Shown here: positions 1-5,701 of the stretch, piece by piece | Numbering within the stretch: the stretch's first letter is position 1 | How the letters are laid out: each line of letters begins with the position of its first letter | DNA from: Candidatus Thorarchaeota archaeon | GTDB taxonomy: Archaea; Asgardarchaeota; Thorarchaeia; Thorarchaeales; Thorarchaeaceae | NCBI GenBank assembly: GCA_016840245.1 | Contig: JAEOST010000628.1 | Coordinates: 1-7,312 of the forward strand | Direction: 5' to 3' | Length of the DNA stretch: 7,312 nt | Made by a program: the position numbers and the translations under genes | The notes under the pieces: model-generated | Databases searched by the model: none | The model's input: the letters and a program-made list of their open reading frames with translations, nothing else | What the model was told of the DNA's origin: nothing

Positions 1-706
1 ATAGTCTTGCGATCCTCTTAATGGGATCCGAAACACGTGGTGGAAAGAATGTGGTTGTTCCCAACACAGCACAATGGTCGTTCTTCTTCAGGTAATCCTC
101 AATAAATCCAAGGTCAGCTTCGACACGATCATCAATAAGAATTGTTGGGGCTGATACCTCTTCAAGGCCAGACAAGGCAATTGCTCTCTTCGGTGATGCG
201 TGATCCACTCGAGGATAGATGACACTCTTAATCCCATGAAGCTGTCTTAGTGCACTCAGAGTCAGAGATATAGTCATTCCAGTTGAGAGAGGTGTAACCA
301 ATCCATCTTTGATATTACTTAGTCCTAGTTTTCGAATCGCATTGGTGGCAACCTGATTGGCTAATAATTGCATCAGAGATGCTCCTGGGGCCTTTGGTTG
401 AGGGGCGGTCAGGTGTCCACTGCGACCAACACCATGATTGAAACCAGCTGAGAGCCTACTGAGTAGGGGAGATATGACCCGAGCCTCCCTCTCTCCCACT
501 CGAGCCGCCTTTGGGTCTTTGTCTGTGTCTAGTGATGAGAGTAGTTGCAGAAGGAGTTCAACCTGTTGTTCTGAAAAAGCATCCTCAGGAAATTGTCTTC
601 GATGCATGAGGTCACGTATTGGAGCTAACGTTGTGTCAATTGTAATTCGACCACGTTCTGCCATATTCTCAGGGAGCAAGTCTATGAGTTTTCGTTCAAT
701 GTCCAA
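1..706 (-). CDS. spcS: O-phosphoseryl-tRNA(Sec) selenium transferase (SepSecS), N-terminal 235 residues, cut by window edge
   Basis: SepSecS is a PLP enzyme that converts O-phosphoseryl-tRNA(Sec) plus selenophosphate to selenocysteinyl-tRNA(Sec), the last tRNA step in archaea and eukaryotes. I read it by translating the minus strand from a TTG at 706. The N-terminal part matches family landmarks recalled from human SepSecS: the GEREARV block (residues 71-77), and the phosphate-binding loop GRSGHLTAPQPKAPGAS (94-110), which keeps the conserved Arg, Gln103 and QPK. Next come the TPLSTGM segment (138-144, human VPMATGM), YPRVDH (164-169, human WPRIDQ) and TTTFFPPRVSDP (217-228). One change is His98 where human has Asp in GRSGD. 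The PLP-lysine region and the C terminus lie beyond the left edge. The start follows a GGAGG at 720-716 with 9-base spacing; a TTG at 724 is less likely. It begins one base after the selB stop, so the two are almost certainly cotranscribed. Confidence 0.93.
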   Translation of the reverse strand, partial: MDIERKLIDLLPENMAERGRITIDTTLAPIRDLMHRRQFPEDAFSEQQVELLLQLLSSLDTDKDPKAARVGEREARVISPLLSRLSAGFNHGVGRSGHLTAPQPKAPGASLMQLLANQVATNAIRKLGLSNIKDGLVTPLSTGMTISLTLSALRQLHGIKSVIYPRVDHASPKRAIALSGLEEVSAPTILIDDRVEADLGFIEDYLKKNDHCAVLGTTTFFPPRVSDPIKRIARL

Positions 707-707
707 A

Positions 708-2087
708 CTAAAATTCCTCCTCAACTAAACGTTCATACACAACAGGTTCATCCAAGGATACATTCCTATTGAAAACAGCAGATATCACTCCTCTGGTTCC
801 AAATGGTTGTGCTAAAATACCACTGACTCCTCCAGATGTCACTACTGATGCTCCCAGCAGGGTTTCTGCAACCTGTTTACTTGAAGCAAGTCCCTCCACA
901 AGTACATCATCTTCACGAATGCGATATATCTTCCCAATTCGTTTTCGCTTTTTATAGAGAAGAACCATTTCTGGAACTGATGTAACTTTGCCAGTAGCTA
1001 TGATACGCATTGAAGTTGGAGGAAGGTCAGTCCGCATCAGAATTACGCGCATTCCGGCATTTACAGCTAGATCACGCTGAAGCAGAATTGCACAGTCGAA
1101 TTCAAGATCCGTTACCTCATCCATGATGATCGATTGGCTATTGACTGTATCAAATGGAATAAGTTCTGCTGTAGCAGTAGGCATCCCAATGGTGGCTGTA
1201 ACAATCATCTTTTTCGTTATTCGTCCTTGGTAGAGTCTATTTAGAACAAGGTGTGCATAGACTCTATTCGACGAGGTCATTAGATTGCCTTTGGAGAGAT
1301 ATACTCCACGATGTAGTTGCTGATAATCAATATCAGGGATATTGACCCCTATCCTATCACCAGCACTCGCTTGTTCTCTTGACTCGCCAAAGACTTGAAT
1401 TGATCTCACACGGGATTGTTTGTCAATGGGCATAGCCGTTACAACATCTCCCATCTTTAATGACCCCTCAAGGACAGTTCCTGTGACAACTGTTCCATGC
1501 CCCTTTGCTGAAAAGGCATGATCAATTGGGAGAAGCAGTGCTTTACTTGCATCTCGCTTACCGGGCTTTACTAGCCGAATGAGATCTCGCAATCTATCAA
1601 TTCCCTGCTCCTCATGAACAGAGACCCTGACATAATGGACATTGTCAAAGCCCGCATCAGCCATTATTGCGTTCATCTGCTTCTCAACTAGAGCTGCATT
1701 CTCCTCAGAAACTAGGTCAATTTTTGTGATGGCTACAATAACAGTTTCAATATCTATAGCCTTTAGAACTACAATGTGTTCTCCAGTCTGAACCATAGGA
1801 CCCTCATCTGCTGCTACAGTTAGAATCGCAGCATCAATGATATTTGCTCCAGCCACAACACTTCGTATAAGGTCTGCATGTCCAGGAGCGTCAACAAGAG
1901 TCACCAGTTTGTCGTCAAGAGTAAACATGGTGAAGCCAAGATCGATTGTTATCCCCCGTCTTTTTGATTGAGGGTGTTTATCAAGTCCGGCAGTAGACAC
2001 CTTCTCACTCAGTACCCTTGCTAATGCAGTCTTTCCATGATCGATATGACCCATCAGACCAATATGCAGCGGAACGAGTTTTTCCAT
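708..2087 (-). CDS. selB: Selenocysteine-specific translation elongation factor SelB (aSelB/EFSec)
   Basis: This GTPase delivers Sec-tRNA(Sec) to the ribosome at UGA codons marked by a SECIS element. At 459 residues it is the usual archaeal length and appears complete. G-domain motifs are G1 GHIDHGKT (13-20), the SelB-type segment KHPQSKRRGITIDLGF (37-52), G3 DAPGH (66-70) and G4 TKID (121-124). Thr instead of Asn in G4 is a known SelB trait. The segment STAGLDKHPQS separates it from EF-1A and aIF2-gamma and matches archaeal SelB and human EEFSEC. Domain II starts near LLPIDHAFSAKGHGTVVTGT (185-204). A short SelB domain IV occupies about residues 380-459, with PFGTRGVISAVF as its best landmark; it is the archaeal/eukaryotic type, not the bacterial winged-helix C terminus that binds SECIS directly. 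The ATG at 2087 has no strong ribosome site, and a TATA-like box at 2121-2130 predicts a leader of only about 10-15 bases. It is first gene of the selB-spcS operon. Confidence 0.95.
   Translation of the reverse strand: MEKLVPLHIGLMGHIDHGKTALARVLSEKVSTAGLDKHPQSKRRGITIDLGFTMFTLDDKLVTLVDAPGHADLIRSVVAGANIIDAAILTVAADEGPMVQTGEHIVVLKAIDIETVIVAITKIDLVSEENAALVEKQMNAIMADAGFDNVHYVRVSVHEEQGIDRLRDLIRLVKPGKRDASKALLLPIDHAFSAKGHGTVVTGTVLEGSLKMGDVVTAMPIDKQSRVRSIQVFGESREQASAGDRIGVNIPDIDYQQLHRGVYLSKGNLMTSSNRVYAHLVLNRLYQGRITKKMIVTATIGMPTATAELIPFDTVNSQSIIMDEVTDLEFDCAILLQRDLAVNAGMRVILMRTDLPPTSMRIIATGKVTSVPEMVLLYKKRKRIGKIYRIREDDVLVEGLASSKQVAETLLGASVVTSGGVSGILAQPFGTRGVISAVFNRNVSLDEPVVYERLVEEEF
716..720 (-). promoter_or_regulatory. 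Shine-Dalgarno site for spcS
   Basis: GGAGG on the minus strand lies 9 bases before the TTG at 706 and inside the last codons of selB. It decides the TTG start of spcS, because the first in-frame ATG is 14 codons further in and has no comparable site. It also suggests that the downstream cistron is translated from its own ribosome site within a shared mRNA. Confidence 0.75.
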
Positions 2088-2102
2088 ATTGAGAGCCTGT
2101 GT

Positions 2103-2144
2103 TCATCTGTGTATCATTGATGTTATAATTTTGGTCACAGATGA
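2103..2144. promoter_or_regulatory. Inverted-repeat candidate operator in the selB divergent promoter
   Basis: TCATCTGTG at 2103-2111 and its exact reverse complement CACAGATGA at 2136-2144 form a 9-bp perfect inverted repeat with a 24-base spacer. The selB TATA-like box (2121-2130) sits in the middle. Predicted starts of both divergent transcripts lie outside the repeat, so it is more likely a DNA site for a dimeric regulator than an RNA structure. The repeat is seen directly; the operator role is inference. Confidence 0.5.
2121..2130 (-). promoter_or_regulatory. TATA-like box for selB
   Basis: On the minus strand this reads AATTATAACA, preceded by an A-rich stretch that could serve as the TFB-recognition element. 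About 25 bases downstream puts transcription start near 2100, leaving a very short leader before the ATG at 2087. This is a pattern match only. Confidence 0.45.
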
Positions 2145-2157
2145 GATATTGACGTGT

Positions 2158-2166
2158 GGTTTATTG
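2158..2166 (+). promoter_or_regulatory. TATA-like box for the pilin-like gene
   Basis: GGTTTATTG on the plus strand lies about 26 bases before the ATG at 2190, which predicts a leaderless or nearly leaderless transcript. This supports the ATG at 2190 rather than the GTG at 2154, which would lie upstream of the promoter element. Confidence 0.35.
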
Positions 2167-2189
2167 GGAGCTTTACACAACACCATTGT

Positions 2190-2603
2190 ATGGTTTCAAG
2201 ATCTCTTGAGAAAATGTTGCTCATCGCAGTAGGTCTCTCTGCAGCAGTATTAGTAGGCATTCCAATCCTGATGTACTCAATAAACGCTATGAATAGTACG
2301 TCGCAACTTCAGATGGCTGAAACCTTTGCAGGGCACGTACATGACTATGTAGACATAGTGGATAATGGTAACTCAACGGGGATCACTACAGAGATCAATG
2401 TTCCATCCTCGGTAACGGTCTCAGCCATTGGAGATACATTGACAGTAACATATCAACCAGAAGGACAGCAAGCTACGAGTTGGTCGGAGAGTTATATGCA
2501 TCCCATCTCAATCATAGCACCAAATGATGCAGGGACCTATACATTGCAAGTCCAGATTACCGAGGGCAATCTAGTGATAGTGTTCTCGCAAATCATCATC
2601 TGA
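2190..2603 (+). CDS. Small membrane-anchored, pilin-like surface protein
   Basis: I do not recognise a named family. From the ATG at 2190 the protein has 137 residues. A short charged N terminus (VSRSLEKM, residues 2-9) precedes one hydrophobic helix at about 10-32. The rest is a Ser/Thr-rich domain with alternating beta-type hydrophobics (VTVSAIGDTLTVTY; TYTLQVQITEGNLVIVFSQ) and two possible N-glycosylation sequons, at Asn35 and Asn61. This layout fits archaeal type IV pilin-like or archaellum-stator-like extracellular proteins tethered by an uncleaved or class III signal helix. The pattern of an N-terminal helix, then a polar segment ending at NVPSSVTVSAIGDTL, is common in them. I see no clear prepilin peptidase cleavage motif, so a simple membrane-anchored exported protein is equally possible. 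A GTG at 2154 in the same frame would add 12 residues but has no supporting site. It is transcribed divergently from selB and lies 81 bases before the NapH-like gene. Confidence 0.6.
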   Translation: MVSRSLEKMLLIAVGLSAAVLVGIPILMYSINAMNSTSQLQMAETFAGHVHDYVDIVDNGNSTGITTEINVPSSVTVSAIGDTLTVTYQPEGQQATSWSESYMHPISIIAPNDAGTYTLQVQITEGNLVIVFSQIII

Positions 2604-2625
2604 AAGTAAACAACTCAACACAATG

Positions 2626-2633
2626 TTTTTAAT
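2626..2633 (+). promoter_or_regulatory. Possible TATA-like box for the NapH-like gene
   Basis: TTTTTAAT in the gap after the pilin-like gene would place a start near 2655-2658, about 30 bases before the ATG at 2685. The gene also has a GAGGT ribosome site at 2671-2675, 9 bases before the ATG. It may therefore have its own promoter or be read through from upstream. Confidence 0.3.
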
Positions 2634-2684
2634 GATGACTCAAGTCTTCGCCGTTATTACCGCCCCAGACGAGGTCTGAATGTA

Positions 2685-3734
2685 ATGGCAGAGGATGCCG
2701 AAACGTCTGAAACAATAGTTACCGAGGAAACCGAGCCAGTTCCAGAAGAGGAACCTCAAAAGATTGAGGAGAAGGCTCCCAAGGAGGGCAGGAGTCTAAA
2801 GGCCATCCTTGGTTACGTCCTCAATATTCGAATGCTAAGACGAGTTGTTCAGATAGCATTCTTACTTGGAATAAATGGATACATATTTACAGCCTGGTTC
2901 GGCGGAGATGTCATTCTTGGATTCTGGACTGAATTCAGTCGTTATCTTCCTACTCTACCCATCATCGCACCTCTTGAAGCACCTGCAGCTGTATTAGCAG
3001 GTTCGTTCGATACACTCCAGCGAGAGTTGACAAGTGCGATATTTCCATTCTTCACTCTGGGTGCAATGATTATCATTCTTACAATTCTAGGTAGGTCTGC
3101 ATGCGGTTGGATTTGTCCAATAGGAACAATACAAGACTTTGCAACTCTACCAAATCGCTCTAAGGTACGTCCATCTCCAAATACTGAAAATGAGATGCGA
3201 AGAGTGAAGTTATACCTCTTCATCATAGTATTCTTCCTTGCAGCCTGGGTAGGTATAAGCAAACTTCTAGGAACTGAAGCCAACTTGGTGGCAGCCCTAG
3301 GTCCTTTTGCTGACTCAGCCTTTACTCCATGGAATCCGGCTAATATTGTCTTCTTTGAAACAACCAATCAAATCTGGCCTTCTGGATTTGAAAATCTATG
3401 GGTAATCTGGGGATGGAGTCCAGTATTCTGGTTGCAACTCGCTTTCATCGGAATAATCGTTGTAGTATCATTCTGGTTCCCGAGGTGGTTCTGTCGTTGG
3501 CTCTGTCCAGCCGGGTGGCTCTATAGCATCTTCTCACGCGATGCACTGATAGGGATTGGTCGCAATCCAGCCCGCTGTACACCAGATACTTGCAACGTCT
3601 GTGAAGTTGTGTGCCCAATGAATATCCAGATTCGTAAGTTTCCATACAAACACATGCATAGTCCAGACTGCATTATGTGCTTGGACTGCAAGAGCCATTG
3701 TCCGAATAATGCCATTCAGATAAGATTCGGTTAA
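2685..3734 (+). CDS. NapH/NosR/CcoG-type membrane 4Fe-4S protein
   Basis: This 349-residue protein is a polytopic electron-transfer protein of the NapH-type polyferredoxin family, whose members pass electrons from membrane donors (quinol in known cases) to periplasmic or cytoplasmic reductases. It opens with an acidic, Pro/Glu-rich tail (residues 1-36). Likely membrane helices are at about 50-71, 118-137, 173-195 and 245-266. Family CxxxCP pairs occur at Cys140/Cys144 (CGWICP) and Cys270/Cys274 (CRWLCP), both beside helix ends. The C terminus has two ferredoxin clusters: Cys298, 303, 306 and 310 (Cx4Cx2Cx3CP), and Cys329, 332, 335 and 339 (CxxCxxCxxxCP). All eight ferredoxin ligands are present; the first has a Cx4C opening instead of CxxC. 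No partner reductase, NapG or cytochrome is adjacent, so the substrate is unknown. The start is supported by GAGGT 9 bases upstream. Confidence 0.85.
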   Translation: MAEDAETSETIVTEETEPVPEEEPQKIEEKAPKEGRSLKAILGYVLNIRMLRRVVQIAFLLGINGYIFTAWFGGDVILGFWTEFSRYLPTLPIIAPLEAPAAVLAGSFDTLQRELTSAIFPFFTLGAMIIILTILGRSACGWICPIGTIQDFATLPNRSKVRPSPNTENEMRRVKLYLFIIVFFLAAWVGISKLLGTEANLVAALGPFADSAFTPWNPANIVFFETTNQIWPSGFENLWVIWGWSPVFWLQLAFIGIIVVVSFWFPRWFCRWLCPAGWLYSIFSRDALIGIGRNPARCTPDTCNVCEVVCPMNIQIRKFPYKHMHSPDCIMCLDCKSHCPNNAIQIRFG

Positions 3735-3757
3735 ACGCACTGATATTCATTCAAGCA

Positions 3758-3790
3758 GGTTCTCAAATGAACCGGAAAAGAATCAAAAAT
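3758..3790 (-). terminator. Hairpin and T-rich tract between convergent genes
   Basis: GGTTC (3758-3762) and GAACC (3769-3773) can pair around a 6-base loop. On the minus strand the modE-like transcript first meets T-runs at 3789-3785 and 3779-3776, then this hairpin. Archaeal termination depends mainly on T-runs, so the minus-strand use is favoured. The hairpin could also mark the end of the NapH-like transcript. The stem is short, so confidence is low. Confidence 0.35.
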
Positions 3791-3802
3791 GGGTGTAAGG
3801 TT

Positions 3803-4150
3803 CTATCTGAATTTCTCAGTGACTTGCTCAAAAGCCTCACGTATTGAGTGGTACATCTTAATGAGTCGGAGACCAGCTTCTGTCACCGTTGCTCCACCGC
3901 CTCCAACATTACCACCCTTGTAGGTCGCAAGAAGCTTGATTCCCAACTTCACCTCAATCTTCTTGATTACGCCCCAGGCATATCGATATGACATACCAAC
4001 TGCTTTTGCCCCTGCAGATATAGTTCCAGTATCTCGTATACTCTTGAGGATTGCATAGGCTCCGGGGCCAAATACATAGTCCCCATCATCCTCCAACCAT
4101 AGTTTCCAGTTAGCTATGAGACGGTCAATTCTATCGTTCTCATTGGTCAT
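3803..4150 (-). CDS. Stand-alone ModE N-terminal-type winged-helix transcription regulator
   Basis: This 115-residue protein is essentially one ModE/LysR-type HTH domain. Family landmarks in order are KLWLEDDGDYVFGPGAYAIL (residues 16-35), TGTISAGAKAVGMSYRYAW (the HTH), GGNVGGGGATVTEAG and a C-terminal helix ending IREAFEQVTEKFR. Classical ModE carries C-terminal TOBE domains that bind molybdate or tungstate. They are absent here, so ligand sensing must be by another part or a partner, or the protein is a constitutive DNA-binding factor. The ATG at 4150 follows GGGAGGT with 7-base spacing. The frame is open upstream to 4303, but that extension (Arg-rich, no site) overlaps the zinc-binding gene and is unlikely. 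The coding region starts 55 bases after the zinc-binding gene. A promoter-like element and inverted repeat lie immediately upstream, consistent with autoregulation. Similar single-domain ModE-like proteins are common in archaea; the target genes cannot be told from sequence. Confidence 0.85.
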   Translation of the reverse strand: MTNENDRIDRLIANWKLWLEDDGDYVFGPGAYAILKSIRDTGTISAGAKAVGMSYRYAWGVIKKIEVKLGIKLLATYKGGNVGGGGATVTEAGLRLIKMYHSIREAFEQVTEKFR

Positions 4151-4183
4151 TGTCAAACCTCCCTTGAGAACAGTGTACAGTGA

Positions 4184-4211
4184 CATTAGGTATAAGACAT
4201 AGGTCCTAATG
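4184..4211. promoter_or_regulatory. Inverted repeat around the promoter of the ModE-like gene
   Basis: CATTAGG (4184-4190) and CCTAATG (4205-4211) are exact inverted arms with a 14-base spacer. On the minus strand a TATA-like CTTATACC spans the left arm edge and spacer (about 4190-4197), placing a start near 4167 and the ATG at 4150. The right arm also overlaps the stop codon of the zinc-binding gene, and GGTC/GACC (4202-4214) could form a small RNA hairpin there. A self-operator for the ModE-like protein is the most interesting reading; a weak intercistronic terminator is the alternative. Confidence 0.4.
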
Positions 4212-4424
4212 ACCCCATCGGAGACGTTCGGGTTTGGTCTCCTTCTTGAAGGCCTTCTTTGTCTTCTTCCAATGATCAGCACAGAGATAGGTCTTGCGTG
4301 CACGTGCGTCCTTCAACTTCAAACCGGACTTCGCCAAACTCTCACCTATTCTCACGGTGGCAAATGATCTCTTAGATGGTTTTTCGCAGCCAACAATGCT
4401 ACAGGTCTTCTTTGTAGTTGACAA
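4206..4424 (-). CDS. Small basic zinc-binding protein
   Basis: Family not identified. The 72-residue product has about 21 Lys/Arg residues and four potential metal ligands: Cys8 and Cys13 (CSIVGC), then Cys48 and His51 (YLCADH). This C-x4-C...C-x2-H spacing resembles a single treble-clef or zinc-finger unit. The C-terminal tail is a run of lysines (HWKKTKKAFKKETKPERLRW), suggesting nucleic-acid or ribosome contact. The start is TTG at 4424, because a stop lies two codons upstream and no ATG is in frame. A TATA-like TTATAATG on the minus strand at 4459-4466 predicts a leader of about 14 bases, so the transcript is nearly leaderless. It lies between the AIR-synthase-like and ModE-like genes on the same strand. 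DNA/RNA binding is inference only. Confidence 0.7.
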   Translation of the reverse strand: MSTTKKTCSIVGCEKPSKRSFATVRIGESLAKSGLKLKDARARKTYLCADHWKKTKKAFKKETKPERLRWGH

Positions 4425-4458
4425 CTTTCACACTTCACTGATAGCCGTTAATGTGCCC

Positions 4459-4466
4459 ATTATAAC
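4459..4466 (-). promoter_or_regulatory. TATA-like box for the small zinc-binding gene
   Basis: TTATAATG-type sequence on the minus strand lies about 38 bases before the TTG at 4424, predicting a start near 4438 and a short leader. It lies just past the stop of the AIR-synthase-like gene, so the last two genes of this cluster may form a separate transcript. Confidence 0.4.
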
Positions 4467-4484
4467 TATGACGGCCTCTGCTAT

Positions 4485-5483
4485 TCATGGAGTCCCCCTA
4501 GGAGTTAGCAGTGGACCTTTTGAAAAATCGAACATAACTCGCTCATCGCTACCCCATCTCAGACGTAGTGAACTGATGGCATCAACCTGCCCTATCCTGA
4601 TAGCAGTCATCCCATGATCCTCTACAATCTGAGAGAGTTGTGATAGGTGAGTTGGGTCTAAAGACACCAGAAATCCCAGTGAGATGAACATACGTAACCA
4701 ATCATCAAGGGAAATCTGCTTTGGTCGTGCTAAGTCAATCTGATCGATCTCAACAACACCACCCATCCCTGAAAATTCCAGCATCATCCCAGCAGTACCA
4801 ATAATCCCTGCAACAGAAACATCCTTCGCTGCGTTCAATATCCCATTCTCAGCAAGTTCGTTCATTGTAGATAACCGGCCTACGACATCATCAGAGCTCC
4901 GGTCTGTCACAGAGTCCCAACCAAGTTTGTAACTTGACCCACGTTTACCAGATTGGTCAAATAGAAGAACCAAAGAATCTCCAGACTGAGCACCACCCGC
5001 CGTAAGAAGGTGGTCTCTTTTCACAGTACCTGTAGCAGAACCGACAACGTAGGTTGATTCAGACTGGGGATTTGTGTGCCCTCGGGCAACAGGGATTCGA
5101 AATGTATGAGAACCATCAATCAAGCCCTGCAGCAACATCTCACCAACCTTTGGGTCCGAATAAGATAATGCCACAGCGAAAGAGGTTGGAACGCCACCCG
5201 CAGCATAGATATCCATAACGTTAGCCAAAACTGCATTGAAGCCTGCTGAGCGTGGGTGAGCTAGACATAGTTGTTCAACAATCGCATCCGTCGTGAGAAG
5301 TATTACTTCATCACTTTCAGTCTTAATCGCCGCGGAGTCCTCCCCCAATGAATGAGGTTGATTCCCATTAAATGAAGACTCACGCAGTTTTCTGATAATT
5401 CCAGGTAGCACATACTTGCGTGAAATCCCATCAAAATTATTCAATAGAATAACTATCTCATCAAGAGTCTTCAAGCATATCAC
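4485..5483 (-). CDS. AIR synthase-related protein (PurM-like fold; methanogenesis marker 2 / sll0787-type)
   Basis: The protein has 332 residues and the two-domain PurM/SelD/HypE/ThiL architecture, which binds ATP and makes a phosphorylated intermediate. Landmarks are FDGISRK (17-23), the metal/ATP segment LGEDSAAI (46-53), TTDAIVEQ (64-71), NVMDIYAAGGVP (88-99), GHTNPQSESTYVVGSATG (135-152) and AAKDVSVAGIIGTAGMMLE (218-236). The FDGISRK opening, GHTNP and AKDVSVAG with a following RP...LDDWL...LGFLVSLDP resemble the methanogenesis-marker-2 and sll0787 families, which have no settled reaction. True selenophosphate synthetase carries an N-terminal Cys/Sec-Gly-Cys-Lys region; none is present, so SelD is not supported despite selB and spcS nearby. 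GTG at 5483 directly follows an in-frame stop. TTG at 5474 is an alternative start, possibly leaderless from an AT-rich box at 5498-5505. Stop is TGA. Confidence 0.82.
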   Translation of the reverse strand: MICLKTLDEIVILLNNFDGISRKYVLPGIIRKLRESSFNGNQPHSLGEDSAAIKTESDEVILLTTDAIVEQLCLAHPRSAGFNAVLANVMDIYAAGGVPTSFAVALSYSDPKVGEMLLQGLIDGSHTFRIPVARGHTNPQSESTYVVGSATGTVKRDHLLTAGGAQSGDSLVLLFDQSGKRGSSYKLGWDSVTDRSSDDVVGRLSTMNELAENGILNAAKDVSVAGIIGTAGMMLEFSGMGGVVEIDQIDLARPKQISLDDWLRMFISLGFLVSLDPTHLSQLSQIVEDHGMTAIRIGQVDAISSLRLRWGSDERVMFDFSKGPLLTPRGTP

Positions 5484-5504
5484 TCAGCATAACATGAGTA
5501 TTAT

Positions 5505-5663
5505 TCAGGGAGGGCCTAAAAAGCCCAGGGCAAAAGCGGTTTGACCTAATATGATACCAATTCCAAGGAGAGACATACCTATCATGAAATAAATCAACGC
5601 CCGCATCTCTGGCCGTACTTCTTCCAGCAACTTAAATCCACCTTGTAATGTGGACTCCGTCAT
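5505..5663 (-). CDS. 52-residue single-helix membrane protein
   Basis: This is a short minus-strand open frame with no recognised family. The N-terminal 21 residues are polar (MTESTLQGGFKLLEEVRPEM, then Arg). One strongly hydrophobic stretch, ALIYFMIGMSLLGIGIILGQ (22-41), is followed by TAFALGFLGPP. It would be a single-pass membrane peptide with a charged cytoplasmic head. Support: it fills the gap between the cysteine-rich and AIR-synthase-like genes on the same strand, starts with ATG, and has a coherent protein pattern. No clear ribosome site precedes the ATG; a tiny upstream frame ends in an ATGA overlap with it, so reinitiation is a possible route. It stops 22 bases before the AIR-synthase-like start. 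Confidence 0.6.
   Translation of the reverse strand: MTESTLQGGFKLLEEVRPEMRALIYFMIGMSLLGIGIILGQTAFALGFLGPP
5511..5526 (-). terminator. GC-rich hairpin with T-run loop at the end of the small membrane gene
   Basis: On the minus strand GGGC, five T residues and GCCC form a small stem-loop within the last codons of the 52-residue protein. It could slow or end transcription before the AIR-synthase-like gene, which has an AT-rich box just downstream. It may simply be coding sequence for Gly-Phe-Leu-Gly-Pro. Confidence 0.2.
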
Positions 5664-5701
5664 GTGTTGCTTATAGAGGTTGTGGGACGTAATCTTCCCA
5701 T
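5660..5701 (-). other. 13-codon mini-ORF linking two genes by stop-start junctions
   Basis: ATG at 5701 follows directly on the TAG of the cysteine-rich gene and reads MGRLRPTTSISNT before a TGA that overlaps the ATG of the 52-residue protein (ATGA, 5663-5660). It may act only in translational coupling; there is no sign that the peptide itself is selected. Confidence 0.25.

Noticed and set aside
438..957. Plus-strand open frames opposite spcS and selB
   Set aside because: They lie fully inside the minus-strand genes, whose protein motifs are unmistakable, and their own translations are Ser/Arg-rich with no family pattern.
2942..3740. Minus-strand open frames opposite the NapH-like gene
   Set aside because: They overlap the conserved cysteine motifs of the plus-strand gene and show no domain of their own.
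3735..3790. SECIS element after the NapH-like gene
   Set aside because: A GGTTC/GAACC hairpin is present, but the gene has no in-frame UGA and the archaeal SECIS bulge pattern is not seen.
4151..4303. Upstream extension of the ModE-like protein
   Set aside because: The added sequence is Arg/Pro-rich, overlaps the zinc-binding gene and lacks a ribosome site, while the ATG at 4150 has GGGAGGT at good spacing and matches family length.
4428..4487. UGA readthrough (selenocysteine) at the end of the AIR-synthase-like gene
   Set aside because: Readthrough would add about 18 residues, but the family normally ends here, the extension overlaps the next promoter, and no SECIS-like structure is apparent.
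4294..4617. Plus-strand 107-residue frame across the zinc-binding and AIR-synthase-like genes
   Set aside because: It spans two minus-strand genes and their promoter, and has no recognisable domain.
4485..5483. Calling this gene selD
   Set aside because: The N-terminal Cys/Sec-Gly-Cys-Lys region needed for selenophosphate synthesis is missing; only general superfamily motifs are shared.
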